Shown: positions 30,163-39,108 of the stretch, in pieces
Layout: every line of letters starts with the position of its first letter
Numbering within the stretch: position 1 is the stretch's first letter
Assembly: GCF_914768045.1 (NCBI RefSeq)
Contig: NZ_CAJZCD010000013.1
Location: 1-43,587, forward strand
Reading direction: 5' to 3'
Length of the DNA stretch: 43,587 bases
From: Snodgrassella communis
GTDB taxonomy: Bacteria > Pseudomonadota > Gammaproteobacteria > Burkholderiales > Neisseriaceae
Notes under the pieces: model-generated
Told to the model about the DNA's origin: nothing
What the model saw: only the letters and a program-made list of their open reading frames with translations
The model's database searches: none
Program-made: the position numbers and the translations under genes

Positions 30163-30546
30163 TTAGTTGCGGACAAAGGCGGTAATCAGGGGATCGTTGC
30201 CAATCAGGCGACTACAGTGTCCGTGAATGTGCGGATCAAAGGTAGTGCCGGCGGGTAAGGTATCAGCAGAATAAAAATGCTCACCTGGGCCAAAACGGCG
30301 GGTGCTTCCATCTCGCAGGCCGATTTCCATGATTCCCTGTAGTACAAACAGCCATTGTGGCTTGTCGGTGCAGTGGAAATCGCTTGTAAATCCAACTGGG
30401 CTGTGACGTAATTGTAAACTTTGTGCATTTAACCACGGTGATAATTGGCTTTTTTCATTGCCGTGGTTTAATTCGATTTTTTCTTCTTTGAAGCGGGCAT
30501 AGCCATCGCTATCGGTATATAAAATAACTTTGGTAAATGTTGTCAT
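30163..30546 (-). CDS. Small cupin-domain protein
   Basis: The product has 127 residues with a single cupin barrel. The first motif is around GFTSDFHCTDKPQWLFVLQGIMEIGLRDGS and the second around FGPGEHFYSADTLPAGTTFDPHIHGH. Histidines in the barrel (near 58, 92 and 106-108) could bind a metal, but the motif-1 H-x-H pair is missing (FHC). Small cupins may be enzymes or sensors, and no substrate can be named. It lies 34 bases before bcp and 71 bases after the MFS gene. The context hints at a detoxification role, but that is only an inference. Confidence 0.78.
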   Translation of the reverse strand: MTTFTKVILYTDSDGYARFKEEKIELNHGNEKSQLSPWLNAQSLQLRHSPVGFTSDFHCTDKPQWLFVLQGIMEIGLRDGSTRRFGPGEHFYSADTLPAGTTFDPHIHGHCSRLIGNDPLITAFVRN

Positions 30547-30571
30547 GGTTTTGCCTGATGTGTTGATGGTA

Positions 30572-30609
30572 ATAATCAGTACAGGGTATAGTAACTCTGT
30601 ACTGATGAG
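30572..30609. other. Hairpin between the MFS and cupin genes
   Basis: ATCAGTACAG (30575-30584) pairs perfectly with CTGTACTGAT (30597-30606), and three more inner pairs (one G-T) are possible. On the minus strand it lies 11 bases after the MFS stop with no proper T-run. It may be a weak terminator or an mRNA-stabilising element that separates MFS from cupin expression. Confidence 0.5.
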
Positions 30610-30617
30610 TTAATTAA

Positions 30618-31856
30618 TTAGCCGATTACGCCAAGGTTGTCATCTTTGGATGGGGTGGTGTTATGTCTGGGTAGTAGCCATAAGGTTGCAATGATGTCTA
30701 ACAGGTAGATAGATGCCAGCAGACACAAGGCTGCATAGAATGACCATTCTTTGACAAAAAAACCGATAACCAGTGGCCCGAAACCGCCTACTCCACGACC
30801 GAGATTGAATAGTACATTCTGTGCTGTGGCGCGGACATGTGGTGGAAAGTTATCAGATATCAGTGCACCATAGCCGCCAATCATGCCGTTGACAAATAGA
30901 CCCATAATGGCACCACAGATAAGTAATGCGGTAGGGTTCTGTAACTGGGCATATTGTGCCACCATGATAAAGGAACCAATCTGGTAAATCAGGAAGATTT
31001 TCCAGCGGGCAAAGTGGTCGGCCAGAAAACCGAACAGCCAGATACCGATAATCATGCCAATTACGGTGACTGCTGTCCAGTTACCGGAAGCGGTAAGACT
31101 AAAGCCCAGTTTACTGGCCAGATAGCTGGGCATCCAGATCATTAATCCATAGTAACCAAAGTTTTGTACTGCGCACAGGATAAAAATACCCAGACTGGTT
31201 TTGGCTGTTTGCCAGTCTTTAACCAGTAAGCCCAATCGTGCTGTAAATGACAGTTCGCCTTTGGCTTTGTGTTCGCGGGTAAACTGTTCTGGTTCGCTGG
31301 TATCATGACGAATAAAATAAGATGCGACAGCAGGAAATAATCCCACGAGAAACATGCCACGCCAGCCGATAATATTGAGCAGAAATGGGGTGATAAATGC
31401 AGCAGCAAGTACGCCTAATTGCCAGCCAATGCCGACATAAGCCGAGGCACGGTTGCGTTTTGCAGCAGGCCATACTTCAGCAATCATGGCCATGCCGATG
31501 CCAAATTCACCGCCCAATCCCATACCAGCAAGTGCACGGTAAATTAGCAGGTCGTAATAACCCTGTGCAATAGCACACAAGCCGGTAAATACGGCAAACA
31601 TAAGAATGGTGAGCGATAACATACGTACCCGCCCGAAGCGGTCGCTCAGGTGGCCAAATACGATGCCACCGATAACGGAACCGATAAGGGTCCATGTTAC
31701 CAGTGAACCGGCCTGTGAGGTATTCAGTCCAAGGTCGTTGCTGATGGCACTGAGCATAAAGCCGAGTATCAGTAGGTCAAAACCATCCATTGCGTAGCCA
31801 CTGATTGCGGCTACCATGGCTTTTGCGGGCGTTAATTTTTTTCTTGCTTCATTCAT
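30618..31856 (-). CDS. MFS transporter (metabolite:H+ symporter type)
   Basis: The 412-residue inner-membrane protein has about twelve hydrophobic helices. MFS signature motifs are present: GYAMDGFDLLILGFML in helix 1, the loop 2-3 motif GHLSDRFGRVRML near 73-85, and GMGLGGEFGIGMAMIAEVWPAAKRNRA in helix 4 and loop 4-5. The D-G-F-D pattern in helix 1 and G-G-E-F in helix 4 resemble the aromatic acid and sialate/lactate symporter branches, so an organic acid substrate is likely but unproven. The start is 8 bases after the ttcA stop, so it is probably read with ttcA. Confidence 0.88.
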   Translation of the reverse strand: MNEARKKLTPAKAMVAAISGYAMDGFDLLILGFMLSAISNDLGLNTSQAGSLVTWTLIGSVIGGIVFGHLSDRFGRVRMLSLTILMFAVFTGLCAIAQGYYDLLIYRALAGMGLGGEFGIGMAMIAEVWPAAKRNRASAYVGIGWQLGVLAAAFITPFLLNIIGWRGMFLVGLFPAVASYFIRHDTSEPEQFTREHKAKGELSFTARLGLLVKDWQTAKTSLGIFILCAVQNFGYYGLMIWMPSYLASKLGFSLTASGNWTAVTVIGMIIGIWLFGFLADHFARWKIFLIYQIGSFIMVAQYAQLQNPTALLICGAIMGLFVNGMIGGYGALISDNFPPHVRATAQNVLFNLGRGVGGFGPLVIGFFVKEWSFYAALCLLASIYLLDIIATLWLLPRHNTTPSKDDNLGVIG

Positions 31857-31864
31857 AGGTTGGC

Positions 31865-32797
31865 TTAATGACGGGAATCTAAGATGTTAATAATGGGTTT
31901 GTCTGTTTGTACAGGCTGTTTGATTTCACTGGTCTGTACCAGTGTTGCTGTGGAGGGAAAATTTTCGCGGTCAAAGGCAATATCGCCACCGTGTGGCAAT
32001 TTTTGCCCTTGTTGCAGGCTGGTGAAGTTAAATAATCTGTAGTCCGCCAAATGGGAGGGCACAACGTTTTGCAGGGCTGAAAACATGGATTCAATGCGCC
32101 CCGGAAACTGTTTATCCCATTGTTGCAGCATGTCCTTGATTACTTGTCGTTGCAAGTTGGGCTGTGAACCACACAAATTGCATGGAATAATTGGAAATTC
32201 CTGCATTTGTGCATAGCGAATCAGGTCTTTTTCCTTAACATAGGCTAATGGTCTGATAATGATGTGTTCACCATTGTCAGATAACAGTTTTGGCGGCATC
32301 GCTTTGAGCTTTCCTCCGTAGAACATATTCAGAAACAGAGTTTCCAGAATATCATCGCGATGGTGACCCAAAGCTATTTTGGTGCAGCCATTTTCTTTGG
32401 CTACGCGATACAGGATGCCACGGCGCAAGCGGCTGCACAGGCCGCAGGTGGTTTTACCTTCATCTATAACACGTTTGACTACGCTATAGGTATCTTCTTC
32501 GATGATTTGAAAAGGTACGCCCAGACTATGCAGATAGTCAGGCAATATATGAGCCGGAAAGCCGGGTTGTTTCTGATCAAGATTAACGGCCAGAATTTCG
32601 AATTGTACCGGAGCGGATTTCTGTAGCCTCAGCATAATATCCAGTAATGCATAGCTATCTTTGCCGCCAGAGAGACAAACCATGATTTTGTCGCCCTCGG
32701 TAATCATCTGGAAGTCGTTAATCGCAGCACCAACCTGATGACGGAGTCGTTTGATCAGCTTGTTGTTTTCGTATTCGCGTTTGGGTGTATGAGACAT
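31865..32797 (-). CDS. ttcA: tRNA 2-thiocytidine biosynthesis protein TtcA
   Basis: TtcA thiolates cytidine-32 of certain tRNAs using ATP and a [4Fe-4S] cluster. I choose the start at 32797 ([18 protein letters not shown], 310 residues), as the 11 residues encoded upstream are not family-like. Neither start has a strong Shine-Dalgarno. The PP-loop SGGKDS is at residues 43-48, the first Cys pair (TCGLC) at 118 and 121, and the second (PCNLC) at 206 and 209, giving the iron-sulfur ligands. All key residues are intact. It appears to lead the series ttcA-MFS-cupin-bcp-ogt-xerD. Confidence 0.94.
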   Translation of the reverse strand: MSHTPKREYENNKLIKRLRHQVGAAINDFQMITEGDKIMVCLSGGKDSYALLDIMLRLQKSAPVQFEILAVNLDQKQPGFPAHILPDYLHSLGVPFQIIEEDTYSVVKRVIDEGKTTCGLCSRLRRGILYRVAKENGCTKIALGHHRDDILETLFLNMFYGGKLKAMPPKLLSDNGEHIIIRPLAYVKEKDLIRYAQMQEFPIIPCNLCGSQPNLQRQVIKDMLQQWDKQFPGRIESMFSALQNVVPSHLADYRLFNFTSLQQGQKLPHGGDIAFDRENFPSTATLVQTSEIKQPVQTDKPIINILDSRH

Positions 32798-32844
32798 GGA
32801 TGCAGCACTAATTAAGCAAATAGCTGCCATTGTACAATAATTAA

Positions 32845-32872
32845 AGGTCGGCTGATGAGACTCAGCCGACCT
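32845..32872 (-). terminator. Terminator of lysC
   Basis: An 11-base perfect stem, AGGTCGGCTGA at 32845-32855 and TCAGCCGACCT at 32862-32872, has a 6-base loop. On the minus strand it is followed by the T-rich TTTAATTATT. It lies 33 bases beyond the lysC stop, upstream of ttcA. Confidence 0.8.
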
Positions 32873-32905
32873 GTATTAAACTTTACAAGAATTAGAAAAG
32901 GATTC

Positions 32906-34147
32906 TTAGCTTCTTTTCTCTGGTTCTTTATCCAGCTCGAATATTTGGTGGAGTACTCGGGTAGCCAGCTCCAAATATTTTTCATCAATTAATACGGAAA
33001 CTTTGATTTCGGAAGTTGAAATCATTTGGATATTGATATTTTCTTTAGCCAGTGTACGGAACATAGTAGAAGCTATGCCTACATGGGAACGCATACCCAT
33101 GCCAACTATAGATACTTTACACACGGTGTCATCGCCACAAATTTCATGTGCGCCGATTTTTTCCTGAGCTTTGTGCAGAATATCCAATGTATTTTGATAA
33201 TCGCTACGTGGTACGGTAAAAGAAAAATCAGTGGTACCAGCTGAACCGAAATTCTGAATGATCATGTCTACTTCAATATTGGCATCGGCTACTGCACCGA
33301 GTATCAGAGATGCTATTCCCGGTGTATCCGGTACACCACGTACATTAATTCGTGCCTGATTTTTATCAAAAGCAATACCGGATACTGCCGCATGTTCCAT
33401 CATATTTTGATCCTCTTCAAACGTAATTAATGTGCCTTTACCATTGTTTTCAAGGCTGCTTAAAACGCGCAGTCGCACTTTGTATTTACCGGCAAACTCT
33501 ACCGAACGGATTTGCAATACCTTACTGCCTAAGCTGGCCAGCTCGAGCATTTCTTCGAATGAAATGGTGCTGAGGCGACGCGCTTCAGGTACAACACGCG
33601 GATCAGTAGTATAAACGCCATCTACATCAGTATAAATCTGGCACTCATCGGCTTTCAGTGCCGCTGCCAGAGCAACAGCTGATGTGTCTGAACCGCCTCG
33701 GCCGAGAGTTGTAATATCATTATTGGCATTGATGCCCTGAAAACCGGCAATGATGACTACTTTGCCTGCATCCAGATCAGTGCGGATACGTATTTCATCA
33801 ATTTTATCAATCCGTGCTTTGGTATGGGCGCAATCGGTTTTAATTGCTACTTGCCAGCCGGTATAACTTTTGGCGTCTACGCCAATGCTATGCAGTGCCA
33901 TGGCCAGCAGGCCGATTGTAACCTGTTCGCCGGTTGATAATACAACATCCATTTCACGAGGACTGGGCTTTTCCTGAATTTCATGCGCCAGTGCGACCAG
34001 CCGGTTGGTTTCCCCACTCATGGCAGATACAACTACGACAACATCGTCACCGTTGGCTTTTGCCTGTGCTACCCGACGTGCTACATTTTTTATACGCTCT
34101 ACCGTTCCTACTGAGGTACCGCCGTATTTCTGTACGATCAACGCCAT
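32906..34147 (-). CDS. lysC: Aspartate kinase
   Basis: Aspartokinase makes aspartyl phosphate, the first step toward lysine, threonine, methionine and diaminopimelate. The 413-residue monofunctional enzyme has the kinase signature VQKYGGTSVG at residues 4-13, the catalytic GFQGIN and GRGGSDTSAVALAAAL segments near 133-165, and two C-terminal ACT domains (from about 265) for feedback control. There is no fused homoserine dehydrogenase. It looks like a single-gene unit with terminators on both sides. dapC, for a later step to diaminopimelate, lies about 2 kb away on the same strand. Confidence 0.96.
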   Translation of the reverse strand: MALIVQKYGGTSVGTVERIKNVARRVAQAKANGDDVVVVVSAMSGETNRLVALAHEIQEKPSPREMDVVLSTGEQVTIGLLAMALHSIGVDAKSYTGWQVAIKTDCAHTKARIDKIDEIRIRTDLDAGKVVIIAGFQGINANNDITTLGRGGSDTSAVALAAALKADECQIYTDVDGVYTTDPRVVPEARRLSTISFEEMLELASLGSKVLQIRSVEFAGKYKVRLRVLSSLENNGKGTLITFEEDQNMMEHAAVSGIAFDKNQARINVRGVPDTPGIASLILGAVADANIEVDMIIQNFGSAGTTDFSFTVPRSDYQNTLDILHKAQEKIGAHEICGDDTVCKVSIVGMGMRSHVGIASTMFRTLAKENINIQMISTSEIKVSVLIDEKYLELATRVLHQIFELDKEPEKRS

Positions 34148-34255
34148 AATACTGCTTGCTTTCTGAGTTATTTTAATGTCAAAAAAGGAGAGACTGTGTT
34201 AACACTGCCTGCTTAATTATCCTGTCAGGACATTCTTTTTAGCATTTTTATCATG

Positions 34256-34306
34256 CAAAAACAAGCTGCTGAATTAGTATTTTGTCAGATTCAAGTAGCT
34301 TGTTTT
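34256..34306 (-). terminator. Terminator of rph
   Basis: AAAACAAGCT (34257-34266) pairs with AGCTTGTTTT (34297-34306). The stem continues inward with one wobble and one bulge. On the minus strand a run of T follows. It lies about 47 bases past the rph stop. Confidence 0.7.
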
Positions 34307-34352
34307 CAATAATCTCGAAGTTCAGAACAATAGGTAATTGTATTTATATGTA

Positions 34353-35090
34353 TTAATTGCTCGCTAGTGCTTGTTGCTGAACAGCAAGAATCTGCTCAAT
34401 TCCTTTTTGTGCCAGACTGATTAATTCATTTAATTGCTGGATACTGAATGTAGCACCTTCAGCAGTACCCTGAATTTCAATCAGTTGCTGTGAAGCAGTC
34501 ATGACTACGTTGATATCGGCATCACAGGCTGAATCTTCTGGATAATCGAGATCAAGTAGCAGTCTGTTATTAAGTATGCCAACTGAAATAGCAGCCACGG
34601 CTTCACGTATCGGATTTTCACTGATTACGCCACGGGCAAGCAGTTGGTTAACAGCCAGTGACAGGGCAACAAAGGCTCCGCTGATGCTGGCTGTACGTGT
34701 ACCACCATCAGCCTGAATGACATCGCAATCAATCAGTATCTGGCGACTGCCCAGCTTTTCCATATCCACAACTGCGCGTAAGGAACGACCTATCAGGCGC
34801 TGAATTTCCTGCGTGCGACCAGTTTGTTTTCCGGCTGCGGCTTCGCGGCGCATACGTCCGTTGGCTGAAGCTGGCAGCATTCCGTATTCTGCAGTCACCC
34901 AGCCACGCCCTTGATTTTTGAGAAAAGCCGGAACATTTTCGTCGATGGTGGCAGTGCAAATTACTTTAGTCTGACCACAACAAATCAGTACGGAACCATC
35001 TGCATGTGCCAGAAAGTTAGGGGTAATACTAAGCTCACGTGGTTCATTATCAGCACGATCAGTGCGATCAGGTATAGGTATGTTTTTCAT
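34353..35090 (-). CDS. rph: Ribonuclease PH
   Basis: RNase PH is a phosphate-dependent 3' exonuclease that trims tRNA and rRNA ends as a hexameric ring. The 245-residue product is full length. It has the phosphate-site [19 protein letters not shown] near 87-105 and the conserved [23 protein letters not shown] near 116-138. Both arginines and the aspartates expected for catalysis appear intact. It is divergent from yicC, which often neighbours rph in proteobacteria. Confidence 0.96.
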   Translation of the reverse strand: MKNIPIPDRTDRADNEPRELSITPNFLAHADGSVLICCGQTKVICTATIDENVPAFLKNQGRGWVTAEYGMLPASANGRMRREAAAGKQTGRTQEIQRLIGRSLRAVVDMEKLGSRQILIDCDVIQADGGTRTASISGAFVALSLAVNQLLARGVISENPIREAVAAISVGILNNRLLLDLDYPEDSACDADINVVMTASQQLIEIQGTAEGATFSIQQLNELISLAQKGIEQILAVQQQALASN

Positions 35091-35164
35091 ACAGGCAGCT
35101 TTAATTAAGTAATGAATAAAGAATTATATAGCTAGTGTACTGCTATTCATACCAATTAAGCCTT

Positions 35165-35192
35165 TTGTAGATGAAGAGGTTTTGGTTATACT
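35165..35192 (+). promoter_or_regulatory. Candidate promoter of yicC
   Basis: TATACT at 35187-35192 is a good -10 box. TTGTAG at 35165-35170 is a weak -35 at 16-base spacing. The pair sits about 60 bases before the yicC ATG in the rph-yicC divergent gap. Confidence 0.4.
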
Positions 35193-35252
35193 TGATTTAA
35201 TTGCCAGTTTGAATGTAACCAGGCAGTAAAAAAACAATTTAAGGAAAATATT

Positions 35253-36125
35253 ATGTTATACAGTATGACTGGCTACGCAAATGCTTCAGGACAGTTTGGC
35301 AATCGCCAGATCAATATTGAGCTTAGGGCAGTTAATCATCGCTATCTGGATATTCAGTTTAAAGTTGTTGAAGAATTACGCCGGTTTGAGGGGCAGATGC
35401 GCGAATTAATCAATGCGCAAGTAGCAAGGGGCAAACTGGAGTGCCGCGTACAAATTAAGCAACTACCCAGCCAAAATACCGAGGATTTACCTATTGATCA
35501 TAAATTGGTAAAGCAATTGGCGGTATTTAATCAACAGATACGTCGTCAGTATAAAGATTTGGGTAAGTTGACGGTTGCAGATATTCTGCATTTTCCCGGC
35601 GTAATTGTCGCCACGACGGAAGATGAAGAGGTACTGCTCAATGGCGTGTTGACGTTATTGAAGCAGGTGTTAACCGAATTTAAGACCGCCCGGGCGCGGG
35701 AGGGCGAAAAACTCCAGCAGCACCTGCTGAGCCGGCTCGATGATATGAGTGATATTGTGGCTGCGATGCAGCAGCTGTTTCCTCAGCTATTACAGGATTA
35801 TATGAACAAAGCTGAAACCCGCTTGCGCGAAGCTGTAGCACAGGTAGATGCAGAACGGCTGAAACAGGAATTTGTTTTGTTTATGCAGAAAGCGGATGTT
35901 GATGAGGAGCTGAATCGTTTAACTACTCATATTGCTGAGGCACGACGTCTGATAGAGGAACACCGTGGCAGTGTGGGCAAACGTCTGGATTTTCTGATGC
36001 AGGAGCTGAACCGAGAAGCCAATACTCTGGGTAGCAAAGCCATTGCTATTGAATGCACCCAGGCTTCTGTTGGTCTTAAAGTGCTGATTGAGCAGATGCG
36101 CGAGCAGGTGCAGAATATTGAATAA
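35253..36125 (+). CDS. yicC: YicC-family endoribonuclease
   Basis: YicC proteins are endoribonucleases implicated in small-RNA turnover. The 290-residue product has the N-terminal signature MLYSMTGYANASGQFGNRQI followed by ELRAVNHRYLDIQFK, and the C-terminal DUF1732 part with RLDFLMQELNREANTLGSKA near 245-264. Both halves are intact. An AAGGAAA ribosome binding site precedes the ATG. The gene stands alone with a strong terminator. The usual neighbour gmk is not next to it. Confidence 0.93.
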   Translation: MLYSMTGYANASGQFGNRQINIELRAVNHRYLDIQFKVVEELRRFEGQMRELINAQVARGKLECRVQIKQLPSQNTEDLPIDHKLVKQLAVFNQQIRRQYKDLGKLTVADILHFPGVIVATTEDEEVLLNGVLTLLKQVLTEFKTARAREGEKLQQHLLSRLDDMSDIVAAMQQLFPQLLQDYMNKAETRLREAVAQVDAERLKQEFVLFMQKADVDEELNRLTTHIAEARRLIEEHRGSVGKRLDFLMQELNREANTLGSKAIAIECTQASVGLKVLIEQMREQVQNIE

Positions 36126-36151
36126 ATTGTAATGAATCTTGGATCAGTTAT

Positions 36152-36193
36152 AACCAGAATTATCTGAGGAGTTAACAGATAATTCTGGTTTTC
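36152..36193. terminator. Strong terminator between yicC and dapC
   Basis: A 15-base perfect stem, AACCAGAATTATCTG at 36152-36166 and CAGATAATTCTGGTT at 36176-36190, has a 9-base loop and T residues after it on the plus strand. It lies 26 bases after yicC and could also serve convergent dapC. Confidence 0.88.
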
Positions 36194-36225
36194 TGTAGCC
36201 TGCCTTACTGTATGAAAAAGCGCTG

Positions 36226-37413
36226 TTATAAAGCTAAATTAATTATGCGTTCGGCCGCTTCTACGCATTCTTCAACACTGGATACTAGCGCAATGCGGAC
36301 ATAACCGGCACCGGCATTGCCGTATGGGGTGTTGCGGGCAAGATATCGTCCCGGTAGTACTCGGATGGCTGCTTTTTGCCATAACTTTTTAGTAAAGGCT
36401 AAGTCATCACCATCGGGGACTGATAACCACAGATAGAATGATGCATCTGGTTTCTGTATGGCAAATTTCCGTTGTAATATTGGAATAACTTTCTCGAATT
36501 TTTCCCGATAAAGATTACGATTGGCAATAACATGTTCTTCATCGTTCCAGGCTGCAATACTGGCATATTGTACTGGCAGGCTCATGGCACTGCCATGATA
36601 GGTACGATAAAGCAGGAAATTGGCCAGAAGTTTACTATCACCTGCGACAAAGCCGGAGCGTAAGCCGGGCGCATTGGAGCGTTTGGATAAACTGGTAAAC
36701 ATAATCAGGCGGTCAAATGTTCGCCCCAGTTGTTTAGCTGCCTGTAATGCGCCTAAAGGTTTGTTGTCATCATCAAAGTAGATTTCTGAATAGCATTCAT
36801 CCGATGCAATTACAAATCCATATTCATCCTGCAAGGTAAATAATTTCTGCCATTGCTCCAGATTCATTACTGCACCGCTTGGATTACCCGGAGAACATAC
36901 AAATACCAGCTGTACTTTAGACCATGTATTGCTATCGATTTCCTGCCACTGCGGCATAAAATGCGGTGCCCGGCAATTAACATATTCGACGCATGCGCCA
37001 GCCAGTACTGCTGCGCCTTCATAAATTTGATAAAACGGATTGGGACTGATAACTACTGGCTGAAATTGGCGGCTGGTATCAATAATGGTCTGGGTAAACG
37101 CAAACAGAGCTTCACGACTACCTAAAACGGGTAGCACTTCAGTATCTGGATTGACATTTAATCCTGCATACCGGTGTTGCAACCATTGGGCACAGGCCTG
37201 ACGCAGTTCGGTAATACCAGCTGTAATCGGATAAACAGCAAGCCCATTCAGATGCTGAATCAGGGTATCAGTGAGTATGGTTGGTGTGGGGTGTTTTGGT
37301 TCACCAATGTGTAATGAGATTGGTTGCAGATTTGCCGGTGGTTCAAGACCGTCCATTAATTTACGCAAGCGGGCGAAAGGATAGGGCTGTAATAATTCCA
37401 GTTTCGGGTTCAT
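36226..37413 (-). CDS. dapC: Succinyldiaminopimelate transaminase
   Basis: DapC transfers an amino group to N-succinyl-2-amino-6-ketopimelate on the way to diaminopimelate and lysine. The 395-residue class I PLP enzyme begins MNPKLELLQPYPFARLRKL and has the DapC-typical ISLHIGEPKHPTP. The PLP lysine lies in SLSKRSNAPGLRSGFVAGD near 242-260. An N-P-x-N-P-x-G-type segment (CSPGNPSGAV) and the C-terminal arginine region (GYVRIALV) are in place. This fits DapC better than a general aspartate aminotransferase. Confidence 0.9.
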   Translation of the reverse strand: MNPKLELLQPYPFARLRKLMDGLEPPANLQPISLHIGEPKHPTPTILTDTLIQHLNGLAVYPITAGITELRQACAQWLQHRYAGLNVNPDTEVLPVLGSREALFAFTQTIIDTSRQFQPVVISPNPFYQIYEGAAVLAGACVEYVNCRAPHFMPQWQEIDSNTWSKVQLVFVCSPGNPSGAVMNLEQWQKLFTLQDEYGFVIASDECYSEIYFDDDNKPLGALQAAKQLGRTFDRLIMFTSLSKRSNAPGLRSGFVAGDSKLLANFLLYRTYHGSAMSLPVQYASIAAWNDEEHVIANRNLYREKFEKVIPILQRKFAIQKPDASFYLWLSVPDGDDLAFTKKLWQKAAIRVLPGRYLARNTPYGNAGAGYVRIALVSSVEECVEAAERIINLAL

Positions 37414-37550
37414 GATGATAAATACAAATAATTGTAAATGCTATGATACTACCATCAATCAAATTATCACGGCAGTAGGTAATGGTTATTTGTAAAGCAA
37501 TATACGGTTTATTAGCACCCTGAATGATACAAAATAGTGTAACAAATAAT

Positions 37551-37573
37551 AAAAAGCCACATTAAAGTGGCTT
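37551..37573 (-). terminator. Terminator of the flavin oxidoreductase gene
   Basis: AAGCCAC (37554-37560) pairs with GTGGCTT (37567-37573) around a 6-base loop. On the minus strand TTTTTATTATT follows. It lies 18 bases after the stop of the gene at 37592. Confidence 0.82.
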
Positions 37574-37591
37574 GGCATACTGAAAATGGGC

Positions 37592-38761
37592 TTAAGCAGA
37601 CTTCTGCTCCGCTTGTTTGTTTCCAGTCAGTAAGTAGTCAATGGTTTCTTTTACCGTGCGCATAGCACTACCGAATGGCAGAGGATCTTTTCCACGGAAG
37701 AATAAGCCTTTATCGGTTTCGCCACGCCATGCAGCAGCAAGTTTCAGGTCAATACAGAACTGGCCGACTTTCTCCAGCCCGTCACGCAGGCCGCATACTG
37801 ATAAACAATTAATCCCTTGAGTGCAGCGACGCGGGTCAGCTTTGGCATTGGCTTGTAAAATGCTTTCGCGTTTCAGATAACTGTCAAGAAATTTAGTTTT
37901 AACCCCACGTGCTGGCAAACCGGCAACAGACATAAATTCCACAATTTGTTCACCCTCTGCACCAGCCAGAGTTTTTTTGAAATTAATATGTGCATCACCT
38001 TCCTGAGTAACTGCAAATGCTGTACCAATCTGCACGGCGGCAGCACCCCATTCCTTTAGGGCAGTAGTGATTTTCTGGAAGTTGGCCATGCCGCCAGCCA
38101 CAATTAATGGAATTTTCTCCCGTTCCAGATCAAGTTTTTTAAACAGCTCAAAAGTTTCTGTGAGTACACGTTTAAATTCAAAACGTTCATCATTCACGCC
38201 GGCAACGGTGGCCGCCCCCAGATGGCCAGCTGCATGAGCAGGATGTTCTATTACAATTGCATCGGGCAGGCGGTTTTTTTTCATCCAGCGTTTCAGTACG
38301 ATGGCTATCCCTCGCGATTCAGATAAAATTGGCATTAAGGCAACATCAGGAAAATTTTCTGTCATGTCGGGTAAGTCCAAGGGCAAACCTGCACCCATTA
38401 CAATTGCATGTGCTCCTGATTCACAGGCTTGCCGTACCATGGCCGGATGATCTTTGACTGCTTTCATCACATTAACTGCAATCATGCCATGCCCTTGTGA
38501 CTGTGCTAATGCAGATTTAATTTCACGATCAAGGGCAATCCGGTTTAAAGTGTCATATTTTTCCTGCGTTGGGTTTTCCAGAGATTGCTTCAGTAAATCG
38601 GGATGCAGATGACGTAAGTCTACACTGGCAATTGTACCCACGCCATTTTCACGAGCTACTGCACTGGCTAAACTAGACGCAGACACGCCTACGCCCATAC
38701 CACCCTGAACAATCGGTATCAGGTGATGATTGCGGATAATCAGTGGTGCAAATTGCTGCAT
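37592..38761 (-). CDS. Nitronate monooxygenase-like FMN oxidoreductase
   Basis: The protein belongs to the 2-nitropropane dioxygenase/FabK-like TIM-barrel flavoproteins. I place the start at 38761 (MQQFAPLIIRNHHLIPIVQGG, 389 residues), with AGGAAG six bases upstream. The 12-codon extension is not family-like. Flavin-binding glycine-rich segments are visible at VQGGMGVGVSAS near 18-29, VIVMGAGLPLDLP-like near 133-142, IVAGGMANFQ near 222-231 and VQIGTAFAVTQE near 243-254. The C-terminus has four cysteines in RRCTQGINCLSVCGLRDG, which could bind a metal or cluster. The natural substrate is unknown. Nitronate detoxification and an enoyl reductase-like role are both possible. Confidence 0.85.
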   Translation of the reverse strand: MQQFAPLIIRNHHLIPIVQGGMGVGVSASSLASAVARENGVGTIASVDLRHLHPDLLKQSLENPTQEKYDTLNRIALDREIKSALAQSQGHGMIAVNVMKAVKDHPAMVRQACESGAHAIVMGAGLPLDLPDMTENFPDVALMPILSESRGIAIVLKRWMKKNRLPDAIVIEHPAHAAGHLGAATVAGVNDERFEFKRVLTETFELFKKLDLEREKIPLIVAGGMANFQKITTALKEWGAAAVQIGTAFAVTQEGDAHINFKKTLAGAEGEQIVEFMSVAGLPARGVKTKFLDSYLKRESILQANAKADPRRCTQGINCLSVCGLRDGLEKVGQFCIDLKLAAAWRGETDKGLFFRGKDPLPFGSAMRTVKETIDYLLTGNKQAEQKSA

Positions 38762-39108
38762 ATTGCTTCCTGTCTTTGATGTCAATAAGCAGCACACTTT
38801 GATAGTGCCACTTAAGTGTCAAGCCTGTAATTACTGCTGCAAGCCATTTAAAATCGTGCCTGATTCAGCTGGCTCTTTATAAATTAGTGTATCTACTCTA
38901 TTCTTGCTCAAAGCTGCTGTCAAGATAATCAAAGCTACTTAATGACTCTCGATTTGGCTTTGTTGCTGGTTTGTAGGATTTGTACGACAAGGTTAGGTAA
39001 TGTAAGGATTGGAAGATTAACCTTAGTGCTTAGAGAAATAATTGCCAACCCATGTTATATTCACACAGTGAGCATGAATCAGGTAATCACAACAGGGTAA
39101 ATAATTAA
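38762..39108. other. Divergent intergenic region
   Basis: About 350 bases lie between the flavoprotein gene (-) and the NlpC/P60 gene (+). They should hold promoters for both. TA-rich boxes such as TATAAAT near 38878 occur, but no convincing pair was identified. No gene or structured RNA was recognised. Confidence 0.4.

Noticed and set aside
30129-30176. Upstream start for bcp overlapping the cupin gene
   Set aside because: The family N-terminus begins at 30128 with a ribosome binding site. The extension would overlap the cupin gene's end.
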